DNA of 64,000 nucleotides. It comes from Chloroflexota bacterium (GTDB lineage Bacteria > Chloroflexota > Limnocylindria > Limnocylindrales > CSP1-4). A model generated the notes under the pieces. It was given only the letters and a program-made list of their open reading frames with translations, was not told where the DNA came from and ran no database searches. Positions 16,699 to 25,723 of this stretch are shown here, piece after piece. Position 1 is the stretch's first letter. Each line of letters starts with the position of its first letter. The DNA lies in contig JAJXUG010000005.1 in the NCBI GenBank assembly GCA_021783095.1, positions 1 to 64,000 of the forward strand, given 5' to 3'. The position numbers and the translations under genes are program-made.

Positions 16699-17081
16699 TA
16701 CACAGGGCCTCCCAGTGAAGCAGTACCGGACGATCATATATAGTACATAAGATCCGCAAGAGTCTGCCTCGGACGCAGGCCCGCTCGGGCTCTAGATGTC
16801 GGTGTCGCCGGATCGTCACGCCCGCGGAGTGGGCCCTGGTCGGGGACCTGTTCTGTACCTCGGCAGCGATCGCGAGTCGTTGGTCATCTACACGCCCGCG
16901 CCGCCGGGAGCGAGGCAGGACCACCCGCCCGCCCGATGCAGCTCCAACCGGCTCGGGCATTGTCCCAAGGGCCGTATCGCACGCCCTCCATGGATGCCGC
17001 GGGAGATCTTGACAACCCGAACTAGACTGCCAACAGGCGTATATCATATTCCACCACTTGGTGGCGCCGAGGAGGGCTGTC
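16699..17081. promoter_or_regulatory. Divergent promoter region between SDR and sugar transporter operons
   Basis: No gene. Two AT-rich blocks stand out in GC-rich surroundings: GATCATATATAGTACATAAG (from 16732), close to the minus-strand start, and GTATATCATATT (17039-17050), about 30 nt before the binding-protein start. The latter resembles AT-rich blocks in other promoters of this window (26777, 32236, 44635, 62863). TTGACA at 17009-17014 is a possible -35, but its spacing to TATATC is too long for a standard promoter. Confidence 0.45.
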
Positions 17082-18458
17082 GTGGGATCTGATTTGGACA
17101 TCAACCCCGTGATCTGGCGCCAGTCGTCGAGAACCGAGGCGATCGATAGGGTCATCAACGGATACGCGGCAGGACAGATCAACCGCCGCGAGTTCATCCG
17201 GCGGGCCGCACTCCTGGGTCTTGCGATCCCGTCCATCACGACCGTCCTGGCGGCGTGCGCCGGGTCGAGTACGCCGGCTCCGGCCAGCGCTGCGGCGGCC
17301 AGCGCTCCGGCCAGCGCTCCGGCCAGCGCTCCGGCGACCAGCGCCGCAGCCGCCCCCCCGTCGTCGGCCGCATCGTTGGCCACAGCCCTCGCTGACGTTC
17401 AGAAGATCGTCTATCCGGTCGGCATCGACAGTCGGAAGGCGTACCAGGGCCCGAACAACAGCACGCAGGATGCTGCCCAGCTGCCTCTCGACTACCACAC
17501 GACGGACGGTCTGGGCGGCACGTGGCATTGGAAGTTTGACAACTTCAAGGCCGACAAGCCTTACAGGCTTGCCTACTGCAATGCGAGTGCCAAGTACGAC
17601 ACCGGCGTCGAACTTGGCTTCCGGATGAAGGCTCTGGCGACGAGCCTGGGCTGCACGATGGACATCTTCGACAACAACTTCGACGCCGACACCACGATCA
17701 AGAACGCCGACTTGGTGATCCAGGGCGGGTATGACTACTGCAACGAGTTCTCGGTGCTCCCTGACGTCAACAAGACGGTTTTCAATAAGTTCAAGGCGGC
17801 CGGAATCGGCGTCAACTTCCTCGCCATCGAGGCAACGGGCGAGCCAACAGCCCCATTGCTCGACGGCGACAACTTTGGACGGAGCCAGCAGGTTGGGGCC
17901 TACATCGGCAAGTTCGTCAACGACAACTTCGGCGGACAGGTCGACCTCGTCATCCTAGGCGCGCAACCGAAGGCGGGCGCGTACACCGCCACGCGAGAAG
18001 CTGGCTTCATGGCTGGTTTGAAGAGCGTCGTGCCCGGAATCCCGGACTCCAAGATCAAGACCATTGACACCGACACGGGGCTCCTCGACGTTGCCCAGAC
18101 CAAGGCGACAGATCTCCTCACCGCCACTCCGAATGCGAAGTACATCGTCGGCTGGGGAACGAACGACGACGCGGCGGTCGGGATCGTCCGCGCCCTTGAG
18201 GCCGCAGGACGAGACAAGTTCGCGGCTGTCGGCGGCCAAGGAGGCCTGCCGTCCGCGATCGCCGAGCTCCAGAAGCCCGAGAATGCCTTCAAGTGCAGCG
18301 TCTTCTTTGACAACGGCGAATGGACCTGGATGACCTCGATCGGCGTCCTCGCGCTCATGGGAGGCCAGACCGCGGTTTATAACCTCATTCCGGCCCCGTT
18401 GTACGACCGATCCAACATCAGCACGTTCCCGCCGCAGATCGTCTATAGCAAGGCCTAG
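17082..18458 (+). CDS. Sugar ABC transporter substrate-binding lipoprotein
   Basis: Periplasmic-binding protein of the ribose/xylose type (458 aa). The N-terminus has a twin-arginine-like NRREFIRRAALLGLA followed by a lipobox VLAAC, so export is probably by Tat with lipid anchoring. A low-complexity Ala/Ser/Pro linker follows, then a two-lobed domain. GTG 17082 with GAGGAGG upstream is the best start. It is the first gene of a complete transporter: permease 18497, ATPase 19489, permease 20940. Substrate probably a pentose, deoxyhexose or polyol; it cannot be named from sequence alone. Confidence 0.85.
   Translation: MGSDLDINPVIWRQSSRTEAIDRVINGYAAGQINRREFIRRAALLGLAIPSITTVLAACAGSSTPAPASAAAASAPASAPASAPATSAAAAPPSSAASLATALADVQKIVYPVGIDSRKAYQGPNNSTQDAAQLPLDYHTTDGLGGTWHWKFDNFKADKPYRLAYCNASAKYDTGVELGFRMKALATSLGCTMDIFDNNFDADTTIKNADLVIQGGYDYCNEFSVLPDVNKTVFNKFKAAGIGVNFLAIEATGEPTAPLLDGDNFGRSQQVGAYIGKFVNDNFGGQVDLVILGAQPKAGAYTATREAGFMAGLKSVVPGIPDSKIKTIDTDTGLLDVAQTKATDLLTATPNAKYIVGWGTNDDAAVGIVRALEAAGRDKFAAVGGQGGLPSAIAELQKPENAFKCSVFFDNGEWTWMTSIGVLALMGGQTAVYNLIPAPLYDRSNISTFPPQIVYSKA
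17283..17345 (+). repeat. Low-complexity 12-nt repeats encoding an Ala-Ser-Ala-Pro linker
   Basis: Repeats of gccagcgctccg encode ASAP units just after the lipobox cysteine. Such linkers hold the binding domain away from the membrane and are prone to length change by slippage. Confidence 0.7.
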
Positions 18459-18496
18459 ACCTTCGACAGCAGAACCCGATCCCGTCAGCCACGCAC

Positions 18497-19492
18497 ATGG
18501 CCAACAGCGAGCCGGCTGCCGCACAATCGGGTCCGGCCGCCGGCCCTCGCTCGCGAAGCCTCAGGACGCTCCGCGAATCCTCAACGGTTGGCCTCGCAGC
18601 GGTGGTCGTCCTCGTGTCGGCCGTGTTCGCGTTCATTGCCCCGAATTTCGTGACGGCTTCGAACATCGCGAACGTCGCGCGTGCCTCGGCGGTATTCGGC
18701 ATCGCCGCCCTCGGGATCACGATCCCGATGATCGCCGGCGCCGTCGACCTCAGTTTCGGCGCGATCATGAGCCTCGCCGCCATCGGGACTGCAGCGCAGC
18801 TTTCTTCAGGCACCCCGATGCTACAGGCGATGGCGGTCGGGCTCGCGATCGGGCTCGGCCTTGGGATCTTGAACGGCGTGATCGCGACTGTCCTGCACCT
18901 GGACTCCATGATCGTGACCCTCGGCACGCTCTCCGTGTTCGGCGGCGTCGCCTTCATGATCACGAATGCGCAACGGACGTACGCACCCGGCGATGATTTC
19001 GCCTTCCTGGGACGGGGGTTTCTCATCGGCGTCCCTGTTCCAGTGTGGATCATGCTCGCTGTTGGCGGGTCGCTGGCGCTTCTCCTTCGATTTACCACCT
19101 TCGGTCAGCGCTGCTTCATCGTCGGCGACAACTCCCGCGCCGCGAGCCTGTCGGGCCTGAGCATCGCCCGAACTCGAATAGCAGCCCTTGCGATCTCGGG
19201 CGTGGCAGCGGCCCTCGCGGGCATCGTCATCACCTCAAACGATGGGCTGATCTACGCGGGCACCGGCGAGCGATATCTCCTTCAAGGGCTTGCTGCGGTC
19301 GTGATCGGGGGAACGGCGCTGCGAGGCGGCACCGGAACCGTCGTGGGAACTCTTCTAGGGATCTTCCTGCTCGGGATCGTAGACAACGGTCTGAATCTCG
19401 TCGGCGTTCCAGGGGTCTGGCAAGATGTCTTGCGAGGGCTGATCCTGATCGGTGCATTGGTCATCGATCGGTTGCGGGATTCCCGGCTGTGA
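18497..19492 (+). CDS. Sugar ABC transporter permease (RbsC-like)
   Basis: Permease of 331 aa with about eight to ten hydrophobic segments. Family motifs include AGAVDLSFGAIMSLAA (the GxxDLSxG signature after TM2-3) and, near the C-terminus, AVVIGGTALRGGTGTVVGTL (the GGxxLxGGxG signature). Follows the binding protein by 38 nt and shares a GTGA overlap with the ATPase gene. The second permease at 20940 suggests a heterodimeric channel. Confidence 0.88.
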   Translation: MANSEPAAAQSGPAAGPRSRSLRTLRESSTVGLAAVVVLVSAVFAFIAPNFVTASNIANVARASAVFGIAALGITIPMIAGAVDLSFGAIMSLAAIGTAAQLSSGTPMLQAMAVGLAIGLGLGILNGVIATVLHLDSMIVTLGTLSVFGGVAFMITNAQRTYAPGDDFAFLGRGFLIGVPVPVWIMLAVGGSLALLLRFTTFGQRCFIVGDNSRAASLSGLSIARTRIAALAISGVAAALAGIVITSNDGLIYAGTGERYLLQGLAAVVIGGTALRGGTGTVVGTLLGIFLLGIVDNGLNLVGVPGVWQDVLRGLILIGALVIDRLRDSRL

Positions 19493-20943
19493 TCCCGGTC
19501 GTGACTTCGCCGTCGCTCGTCTCCGCTGTGGGGGTGACCAAGGATTTCCCTGGCGTTCGGGCGCTCGACAACGTGAGCTTCTCGGTCGAGATCGGAGAAG
19601 TGCACGCGCTTCTTGGCGAGAATGGAGCCGGTAAGTCAACACTGACAAAGGTGCTCGCTGGCGACTACCCCCCCGACGCAGGCTGGGTCGAGGTCCTGGG
19701 CCAGCGAATCCGGTTCTCGTCCCCACACGATGCCCGCCGGGCTGGGATCCGTCTCGTGACCCAGGAACGATCCCTGGTCCCGAGCCTCTCGGCAGCAGAG
19801 AACGTCTTCATGGGCGTCCTCCCGTCAAGGGCCGGCGCGCTCCTCGACCGCCGCGAGCTCAACCGGCGAACCCGAGCCGAGTTGGACCGGGTAGGCCTCG
19901 AGCACGTCGACCCAGGGAAGGAAGTCGGGCTGCTACGCCCAGCGGAGCAGCAGCTCGTCGAGATCGCCCGCGCGCTGTCAAGGGAGGGCAGGGTGCTCAT
20001 CCTCGATGAGCCAACCGCCGCACTCTCGACGCAGGAGACCGCCCGGCTGTTCGACGTCGTTCGTGCTCTGCGATCGTCGGGCGTCGGGATCCTTTACATC
20101 TCGCACCGGATCGGTGAATTGCGCGACATCGCCGATCGAGTGACCGTCCTACGGGATGGGCGGGTCGCATCCACTCACCTCGTGACTGAGACAACTCGCG
20201 AGGGACTCGTGCGGGAGATGATCGGCCGCGATCTGAAGGAAATGTACCCTCGTCGCCGCACGTCATTTGGTGAGCCGGCGCTGGTCTTCGACCACACCAC
20301 CGTCCCTGGCATCTGCGAGGACATCTCGCTGACCGTTCGCCGCGGCGAGATCGTGGCGGTGTTCGGGCTTGTCGGATCGGGCGCGACCGAACTTCCCTAC
20401 GTCGCGGCTGGCGATCGGCCCGGCAACGGCGTGTTCCTTTCGGGGTCGGCCGGCCTGGTCCCCGCGGACCGTCACGCGGAGGCGATCTTCCCGGCGTCCA
20501 CGCTCCGGCGGAACCTGACAGCGCCGTCCATTGGGCGCTACCAAAGGCTCGGGATCTATCGACGGCGTGCAGAACAGGCCGCGGCAGAGCGACAGATTGA
20601 GAGCCTGCGCATCCGCCCCCCCGCAACCGAGGCCCTGATCTCGAGCCTCTCCGGCGGCAACCAGCAGAAGGTTGTGGTCGGGCGTTGGCTGGAACGCGGG
20701 GCGGACGTCCTGATGCTTTCGGAGCCGACTCGCGGCGTTGACGTCGGGGCGCGAGCCGAGATCTACGCGATTCTGGCGAGTCGCTGCGACGCAGGAGCAG
20801 CAGTCTTCATCGCGTCCTCGGACATCGACGAGGTCGCGGGCCTGGCGGACCAGGTCGTGGTGATGGCAAAGGGTCGAATCGTCGAACGCTTGGCCGGGTC
20901 GGCCATCACGACCGAGCGGCTCCTCGAGGCCGCGACACGATGA
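19489..20943 (+). CDS. Sugar ABC transporter ATPase (RbsA-like, two NBDs)
   Basis: A 484-aa fused ATPase. GTG 19489 overlaps the upstream TGA. NBD1 is intact: GENGAGKST and ILDEPTAAL, with a degenerate signature region. NBD2 has the degenerate P-loop GLVGSGATEL normal for RbsA-type C-terminal halves and LSGGNQQKV, but its Walker B reads LMLSEPTRGVD, with Ser in place of the usual Asp. The stop overlaps the next permease start by ATGA. Acts at the membrane with the permeases at 18497 and 20940. Confidence 0.88.
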   Translation: MIPVVTSPSLVSAVGVTKDFPGVRALDNVSFSVEIGEVHALLGENGAGKSTLTKVLAGDYPPDAGWVEVLGQRIRFSSPHDARRAGIRLVTQERSLVPSLSAAENVFMGVLPSRAGALLDRRELNRRTRAELDRVGLEHVDPGKEVGLLRPAEQQLVEIARALSREGRVLILDEPTAALSTQETARLFDVVRALRSSGVGILYISHRIGELRDIADRVTVLRDGRVASTHLVTETTREGLVREMIGRDLKEMYPRRRTSFGEPALVFDHTTVPGICEDISLTVRRGEIVAVFGLVGSGATELPYVAAGDRPGNGVFLSGSAGLVPADRHAEAIFPASTLRRNLTAPSIGRYQRLGIYRRRAEQAAAERQIESLRIRPPATEALISSLSGGNQQKVVVGRWLERGADVLMLSEPTRGVDVGARAEIYAILASRCDAGAAVFIASSDIDEVAGLADQVVVMAKGRIVERLAGSAITTERLLEAATR

Positions 20944-21935
20944 GACATCGGCTTGCCGGAGCTCTCGCGAGCTCGCTTGTCTACATCTCCGTGGCGCTCC
21001 TCGTAAGTCTCGTGATCTTCACCGTCGTCGTACCCAGGTTCGGGACGACCAGGAACCTGGCAGGCATCGGGGCGGCTTCCGCCTCCCTTGGGGTCATGGC
21101 AGTCGGGGCAACGCTTGCCCTTGGAGCCGGAGCGATCGACTTCTCGATCGCCGGTAATGCAGCCATGACCGGATCGATCGCCGCGGTTGTCGCCGCGAAC
21201 ACCTCCCCCGAGATGGGGATCATCGTGGGCTTGCTGGCTGCCGTGATCGTGGGGCTCGTCAACGCAACGGTGACGATCCGCTTCCGCGTCAACGCCTTCA
21301 TCGCGACGCTCGCAATGGCTGGCTCGCTCCGGGGGATCTCCTTCGTTGTGTCCAATTCCGTTGGTGTCTTCGTCGATTCGGGACCATTGGTGACGATCGG
21401 CCAGGGCAAGGTGGGCGACATCCCGTACAGCGTGTTCTTCTTCGTCGTTACCGCCGTCCTTGGTGGATGGATCCTTCGCTCGACGACGCTCGGTCGGTCG
21501 ATGCTCGCGGTCGGCGGGGACTCGGCCGCAGCAAGGATCGCTGGGATCCGAACGCAACCGGTCCAATACATCGGCTATATCGCGTCAGCCCTGGCAGCCG
21601 GCATGGCTGGGTTGCTACTCGCCGGGCGGGCCGGTGTTGCCGTCCCTCAAGCAGCGAGTGGCACCGAGTTACTTGTCTTTTCCGCCGTGCTTCTCGGCGG
21701 CACGAGCCTTAACGGCGGTCGAGCCACGGTCCTTGGATCAGTGCTCGGGATTCTCTTCCTCAACACGTTGTACACGGGACTCGTCTTGGCAAAGGTCTCC
21801 CCCTACTGGCAAACCATCATCCAGGGGGCCTTGCTCATCGTCGCCGTGCGGCTCGTGCAACTGAGGTCTGAGGGTCGGGATCCGCTCCAGCGTCTCGAGG
21901 CCATCGTGCGGGGCCGGATGACGGACGTCAGATAG
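20940..21935 (+). CDS. Second sugar ABC transporter permease
   Basis: A 331-aa RbsC-family permease. Motifs: [20 protein letters not shown] (the DxSIG-like loop) and [20 protein letters not shown] near the C-terminus. Start ATG 20940 is coupled to the ATPase stop. It is divergent in sequence from the first permease, so the channel is probably a heterodimer, as in several transporters of this family with two permease genes. Confidence 0.88.
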   Translation: MRHRLAGALASSLVYISVALLVSLVIFTVVVPRFGTTRNLAGIGAASASLGVMAVGATLALGAGAIDFSIAGNAAMTGSIAAVVAANTSPEMGIIVGLLAAVIVGLVNATVTIRFRVNAFIATLAMAGSLRGISFVVSNSVGVFVDSGPLVTIGQGKVGDIPYSVFFFVVTAVLGGWILRSTTLGRSMLAVGGDSAAARIAGIRTQPVQYIGYIASALAAGMAGLLLAGRAGVAVPQAASGTELLVFSAVLLGGTSLNGGRATVLGSVLGILFLNTLYTGLVLAKVSPYWQTIIQGALLIVAVRLVQLRSEGRDPLQRLEAIVRGRMTDVR

Positions 21936-21982
21936 CAGCTACCGAGCCGGCAGGGGGCAGCTCAGTCACCAAGGAGGCGGGA

Positions 21983-22395
21983 ATGGACCGCATCCCGGTC
22001 GTGATCGTCGGGTCCGGGAACATCGGCACGGACCTGGCGGCGAAGCTACTCCGCTCGCGGATTCTGGAGCCGGTCGCCATGATCGGCATCGATCCTAGAT
22101 CGGAGGGCCTCAAGAGAGCGCGCAATTGGGGGATCGAAGGAACCGCGGACGGAGTCGGCTGGCTCCTCGAGAATCGTGCTCGCCTCGGGGTGAAGATCAT
22201 GTTTGAGGCGACATCAGCAGCGACTCACGCTCGCCACGCTGGCGACTATGCGGCAGCTGGACTCGTAGCGATTGATCTGACACCGGCCGCGGTCGGTCCA
22301 GCGGTCATCCCGCCAGTCAATTGCGAGCCCACCTCGGTCAACCGAACCCGAACATGATCACGGGTGGAGGTCAGGCGACGGTCCCTTGGGAGAGG
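21983..22395 (+). pseudogene. Acetaldehyde dehydrogenase (acetylating) relic, frameshifted and truncated
   Basis: Frame 1 (21983-22357) encodes the NAD-binding N-terminus of an MhpF/BphJ-type acetaldehyde dehydrogenase: [32 protein letters not shown] and [10 protein letters not shown]. After PPVN the reading switches by a frameshift near 22320 to [20 protein letters not shown] in another frame, which matches the family's NVNMVTCGGQATIP segment, with the catalytic Cys changed to Gly. The remaining 200 or so residues are missing and the LhgO gene begins at once. A normal member is about 300 aa. It cannot be a working dehydrogenase. Confidence 0.8.
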
Positions 22396-22398
22396 GAC

Positions 22399-23592
22399 GT
22401 GTCCGTCGGGGTCATCGGTGCCGGGATCGTTGGGCTTGCCGTTGCGTACGCGGTGACGCAGGAGTACCCGGACGCGCAGGTCACGGTCCTCGAGAAGGAG
22501 GCGCACGTCGCCGCCCACCAGACCGGGCACAACAGCGGGGTCGTTCATGCCGGCCTCTACTACAAGCCAGATTCCCTCAAGGCGACGCTCTGCCGGCGGG
22601 GCGTGCCGCTGCTTCGGGAGTTCTGCCAGGAGCACGCGATCGAGTACCGCGAGCTCGGCAAGCTCGTGGTCGCCCTCGACGATCGGGAGGTCGCCGCTCT
22701 CGATGACATCGAGGCCCGGGCCCGCCACAACCAGGTGCCCGACCTCGTCCGTGTCGATCGGCAGGGGATCCGGGAGATCGAACCCCATGTCGCCGGTCTC
22801 GCGGCGCTCCACTCGCCGCACACAGCCGTCGTCGATTTCGTGCGCATCAGCGAGGTCCTCGCGGATGAGATCGCCGCGAGGGGCGGCCAGGTGCTGCTGT
22901 CCAGCCCGGTCACCGGCATCTCGGAACGAGGGGATAGTGTCACGCTGACGACGCCTGGCGGCCCACTCAGCTTCGACCGGGTGATCGCCTGTGCAGGGCT
23001 CTCGAGCGACGCCGTGTCCCGGATGGCTGGCCCGCCCGATGACCTCAAGATCATCCCGTTCCGCGGCGAGTACTATGCCCTCAACGAGCGGACGGCCCGG
23101 CTCGTCAAGGGCTTGGTCTACCCGGTGCCGGATCCCCGGTACCCGTTCCTCGGGATCCACCTGACGAGAGACGTCCACGACGAGGTGTTCGTCGGCCCGA
23201 ACGCCGTGCTCGCCATGGCGCTCGAGGGCTACCGCCGCCGCGACGTCAGCCTCTCGGATCTCCGAGCGATGGCGACGTGGCCGGGATCACGCCGCCTGGC
23301 GGTGCGGCACTGGCGCAGCGCGATCGGGGAGTACGCGGGATCGCTGTCCCGGCGGGTGTTCGCTTCCCGCGTGCGCCGCTACCTCCCCGACGTCGCAGCC
23401 TCGGAGATGCGGCCGATCCCCGCCGGCGTCAGGGCCCAGGCCGTCGACCGGCGCGGAGGGCTCGTGGATGACTTCGCCCTCCGGCACGTCGGCCGCGTGA
23501 TGGTCGTGCGCAACGCGCCGTCGCCGGCGGCGACCTCGAGCTTCGCGATCGCCGAGCACCTGGTCACGGAAGCGTTCGGCCCACGGGGATGA
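22399..23592 (+). CDS. lhgO: L-2-hydroxyglutarate oxidase LhgO-like FAD enzyme
   Basis: A 397-aa FAD-dependent oxidoreductase of the DAO fold. GAGIVGLAVAYA binds FAD, then VTVLEKE, the conserved HQTGHNSGVVHAGLYYKP block typical of LhgO, and PFRGEYYAL. The open frame extends upstream into the acetaldehyde dehydrogenase relic; GTG 22399 begins where the LhgO-like sequence starts and has GGGAGAGGG just before it. In E. coli LhgO oxidises L-2-hydroxyglutarate and passes electrons to the quinone pool; here it may act on another 2-hydroxy acid from sugar catabolism. Confidence 0.8.
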   Translation: MSVGVIGAGIVGLAVAYAVTQEYPDAQVTVLEKEAHVAAHQTGHNSGVVHAGLYYKPDSLKATLCRRGVPLLREFCQEHAIEYRELGKLVVALDDREVAALDDIEARARHNQVPDLVRVDRQGIREIEPHVAGLAALHSPHTAVVDFVRISEVLADEIAARGGQVLLSSPVTGISERGDSVTLTTPGGPLSFDRVIACAGLSSDAVSRMAGPPDDLKIIPFRGEYYALNERTARLVKGLVYPVPDPRYPFLGIHLTRDVHDEVFVGPNAVLAMALEGYRRRDVSLSDLRAMATWPGSRRLAVRHWRSAIGEYAGSLSRRVFASRVRRYLPDVAASEMRPIPAGVRAQAVDRRGGLVDDFALRHVGRVMVVRNAPSPAATSSFAIAEHLVTEAFGPRG

Positions 23593-23671
23593 GGCCGGGT
23601 CGGGCCGACGCCGCCTTACGATTGCCGCCATCGGTGCACGAGCGGCGCCGCTGGGAGCGAATGGGCGGGTC

Positions 23672-24724
23672 TCACCGACGGACGCGGCCCGACGTGTCGC
23701 CCGCGGCCAAGCGCTCGACCTCGGCGACGCCGACCAGGTTGACGTCGCCGGGGATCGAGTGCTTCAGGCACCCGGCGGCGATCGCGAAGTCCAGGGCCTT
23801 GGCCACCGGCATCTTACGGATCCGCCCGTAGATCAGCCCGGCCGCGAACGCGTCGCCCGACCCGACCCGGTCGACGATGTCGAGGATCTCGTGCTGGGCG
23901 CCAACGCGGAATCCGTCGCCGTCGCGATGGCAGGCGGACCAGCCGTTGATGTCCGCCCCGCGACTCTGCCGGAGCGTCACCGCGATCGCCGAGAGCCGCG
24001 GGAACGCGTCGAGGACACGCTCAGTGAGGTCCGCGTAGACCGCAACGTCGATTTGACCCCCGGCTACGTTGGAGGCTGCTTCGATCCCCAGCGATCGCTG
24101 GCAGTCTTCCTCGTTGGCGATCGCAACGTCGACGTCACCCATGATGGCCCGCATGACCTCCGGGGCCGCCTTGCCGTACCGCCACATCTTCGCCCGGAAG
24201 TTGAGGTCGAGCGACGTCGTGATGCCGCGGGCCTTGGCCGCTGCGAGTGCCGCAGCGGTGACTTCGCCCGCGTTCGACGAGAGCGCGGGCGTGATCCCTG
24301 ACACGTGGAACCAGGTGGCGCCGTCGAAGATTCGGTCCCAGTCGAACTCGTCCGGCGTCGCGAGGGCCATCGCCGCACCGTCGCGGTCGTAGACGACACT
24401 AGATGCGCGCTGCGCTGCCCCCGGCTCGAGGAAGTAGATGCCCAACCGACCCGGCCGGCGGATCACGCGGCTGACGTCCACGCCGTGCTTCCGCATCTCG
24501 GCGACCGCGGCGTCCCCGAGCGGGCCTGCTGGGAGCGCCGTCACGAATCGAGCGTGGAGGCCGAACCTCGCGAGCGAGGCGGCGACGTTCGCCTCGCCCC
24601 CGCCAAAGGTGGCTTCTAGCACGGGTGACTGGAGGAGGCGCTCGAACCCAGGCGGCCGGAGCCGCAGCATCAGCTCGCCAAGCGTGACGACGAGCGGTTC
24701 GGGGACATTCTGGACCGGGCGCAC
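23672..24724 (-). CDS. kdgK: 2-keto-3-deoxygluconate kinase-like PfkB sugar kinase
   Basis: PfkB/ribokinase-family kinase of about 350 aa. LGELMLRLRPPGF and FGGGEANVAASLARFG form the sugar-binding N-terminus; RVGSGDAFAAGLIYG carries the catalytic GxGD. Start is GTG 24724, seven bases after AGGAGG; TTG 24730 is also in frame. It follows the KDPG-aldolase-like gene directly, which points to phosphorylation of a 2-keto-3-deoxy sugar acid before aldol cleavage. Exact sugar not determined. Confidence 0.82.
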   Translation of the reverse strand: MRPVQNVPEPLVVTLGELMLRLRPPGFERLLQSPVLEATFGGGEANVAASLARFGLHARFVTALPAGPLGDAAVAEMRKHGVDVSRVIRRPGRLGIYFLEPGAAQRASSVVYDRDGAAMALATPDEFDWDRIFDGATWFHVSGITPALSSNAGEVTAAALAAAKARGITTSLDLNFRAKMWRYGKAAPEVMRAIMGDVDVAIANEEDCQRSLGIEAASNVAGGQIDVAVYADLTERVLDAFPRLSAIAVTLRQSRGADINGWSACHRDGDGFRVGAQHEILDIVDRVGSGDAFAAGLIYGRIRKMPVAKALDFAIAAGCLKHSIPGDVNLVGVAEVERLAAGDTSGRVRR

Positions 24725-24726
24725 GG

Positions 24727-25692
24727 TCAATCCTCCTGGATGAGGTGGATCGCAAAGCCGGCGACCTCTTCAGCGAGGTAGACCGCCCTCACGCTGCCAT
24801 CCGGTGCACGCTTCTCGCTGGCGGGATCGACCGCAGCGCCGTTGCGCGCGAGGTAGGCGACCGCCCGCGGGATGCTCGCCGTCCTAATGGCGATGTGCCC
24901 GAGCTCTCCGCGGGACGAACCCTTGACGACCTCGATGCCGGGGCTCGCGAAGATCGAGCTGGTACCGGACTTCACGTCGAACCCGAAGAGGGCGGCGAAC
25001 CGACGGGCCACGCGGTCTGCATCCTCCGCATCCGCGGTCGACAACCCGACGTGGGCGAGGGCGAACCGGTTCGCGCCCCTCACCGCCATCGCGGCCAGCT
25101 GGGTCACCGAGGCCCAGTCGCGAGCCTTGAGGAGATCCGGCCGCACCATCCAGGAGCCGCCGACCGCGAGGACGCGTCGGTCGCCGAGGTACGGGTCCAT
25201 GTTCGCGATGTCAATGCCGCCGGTCGGCACGAAGCGGAGCCCCGGGAATGGCGCGGCCAGCGCGCGCAGCATGGCGATCCCGCCCGCGGCTTCGGCCGGG
25301 AAGAACTTGACTGCATCCATCCCGAGTCGCCTCGCGCGCGTCAGGTCCGTGGCCGTGGCGCAGCCAGGGAGGGGGAGCGCACCCAGCTCGCGGCTCCGCC
25401 GCACCACGTCCTCGTCCAGCCCCGGGCTCACGATGAAGCGCGCACCGGCATCCACCGCCGCGTCGACCTGAGCCGGCGTCGTCACCGTCCCGGCACCGAT
25501 GATCGCGTCCGGACGGGCCGCCGAAGCGGCCCGGATTGCCTCGATCGCCGCCGGCGTTCGAAACGTGAACTCGGCAGTGGGCAGCCCTCCATCGGCGAGC
25601 GCCGCTATGAGAGCGGGAGCATCGGCGGGCTCGTCGATTGTCACGACCGGGATGACGCCCAGTCCACCGATCTCCTCGAGCAGAGCGTGCAT
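24727..25692 (-). CDS. eda: KDPG/KHG aldolase fused to a VOC domain
   Basis: A 321-aa fusion. Residues 1-205 are a class I KDPG aldolase: E41 and R45 in AEFTFRTP, K129 as the Schiff-base lysine in DAVKFFPAE, and FVPTGGI for phosphate binding. Residues about 210-321 resemble a vicinal-oxygen-chelate/glyoxalase fold: FALAHVGLSTADAEDADRVA, GHIAIRT, and an end of AEEVAGFAIHLIQ. The stand-alone aldolase is about 210 aa, so the tail is an added domain. ATG 25692 follows GGGAGACGG. It lies between a hydroxyacid dehydrogenase and KDG kinase in one minus operon. The VOC part may have isomerase, lactonase-like or regulatory function; unknown. Confidence 0.8.
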   Translation of the reverse strand: MHALLEEIGGLGVIPVVTIDEPADAPALIAALADGGLPTAEFTFRTPAAIEAIRAASAARPDAIIGAGTVTTPAQVDAAVDAGARFIVSPGLDEDVVRRSRELGALPLPGCATATDLTRARRLGMDAVKFFPAEAAGGIAMLRALAAPFPGLRFVPTGGIDIANMDPYLGDRRVLAVGGSWMVRPDLLKARDWASVTQLAAMAVRGANRFALAHVGLSTADAEDADRVARRFAALFGFDVKSGTSSIFASPGIEVVKGSSRGELGHIAIRTASIPRAVAYLARNGAAVDPASEKRAPDGSVRAVYLAEEVAGFAIHLIQED

Positions 25693-25723
25693 GTTCCGTC
25701 TCCCAAACGTGGATCCGAGCCGG

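Noticed and set aside
17009-17050. Standard sigma70 promoter from TTGACA 17009 and TATATC 17040
   Set aside because: Spacing of about 25 nt is too long for a typical promoter; listed only as a regulatory region.
17283-17345. Short repeats as a CRISPR array
   Set aside because: Repeats are contiguous 12-nt coding units without spacers; they encode a protein linker. The 18-nt arrays in the other binding-protein genes are rejected for the same reason.
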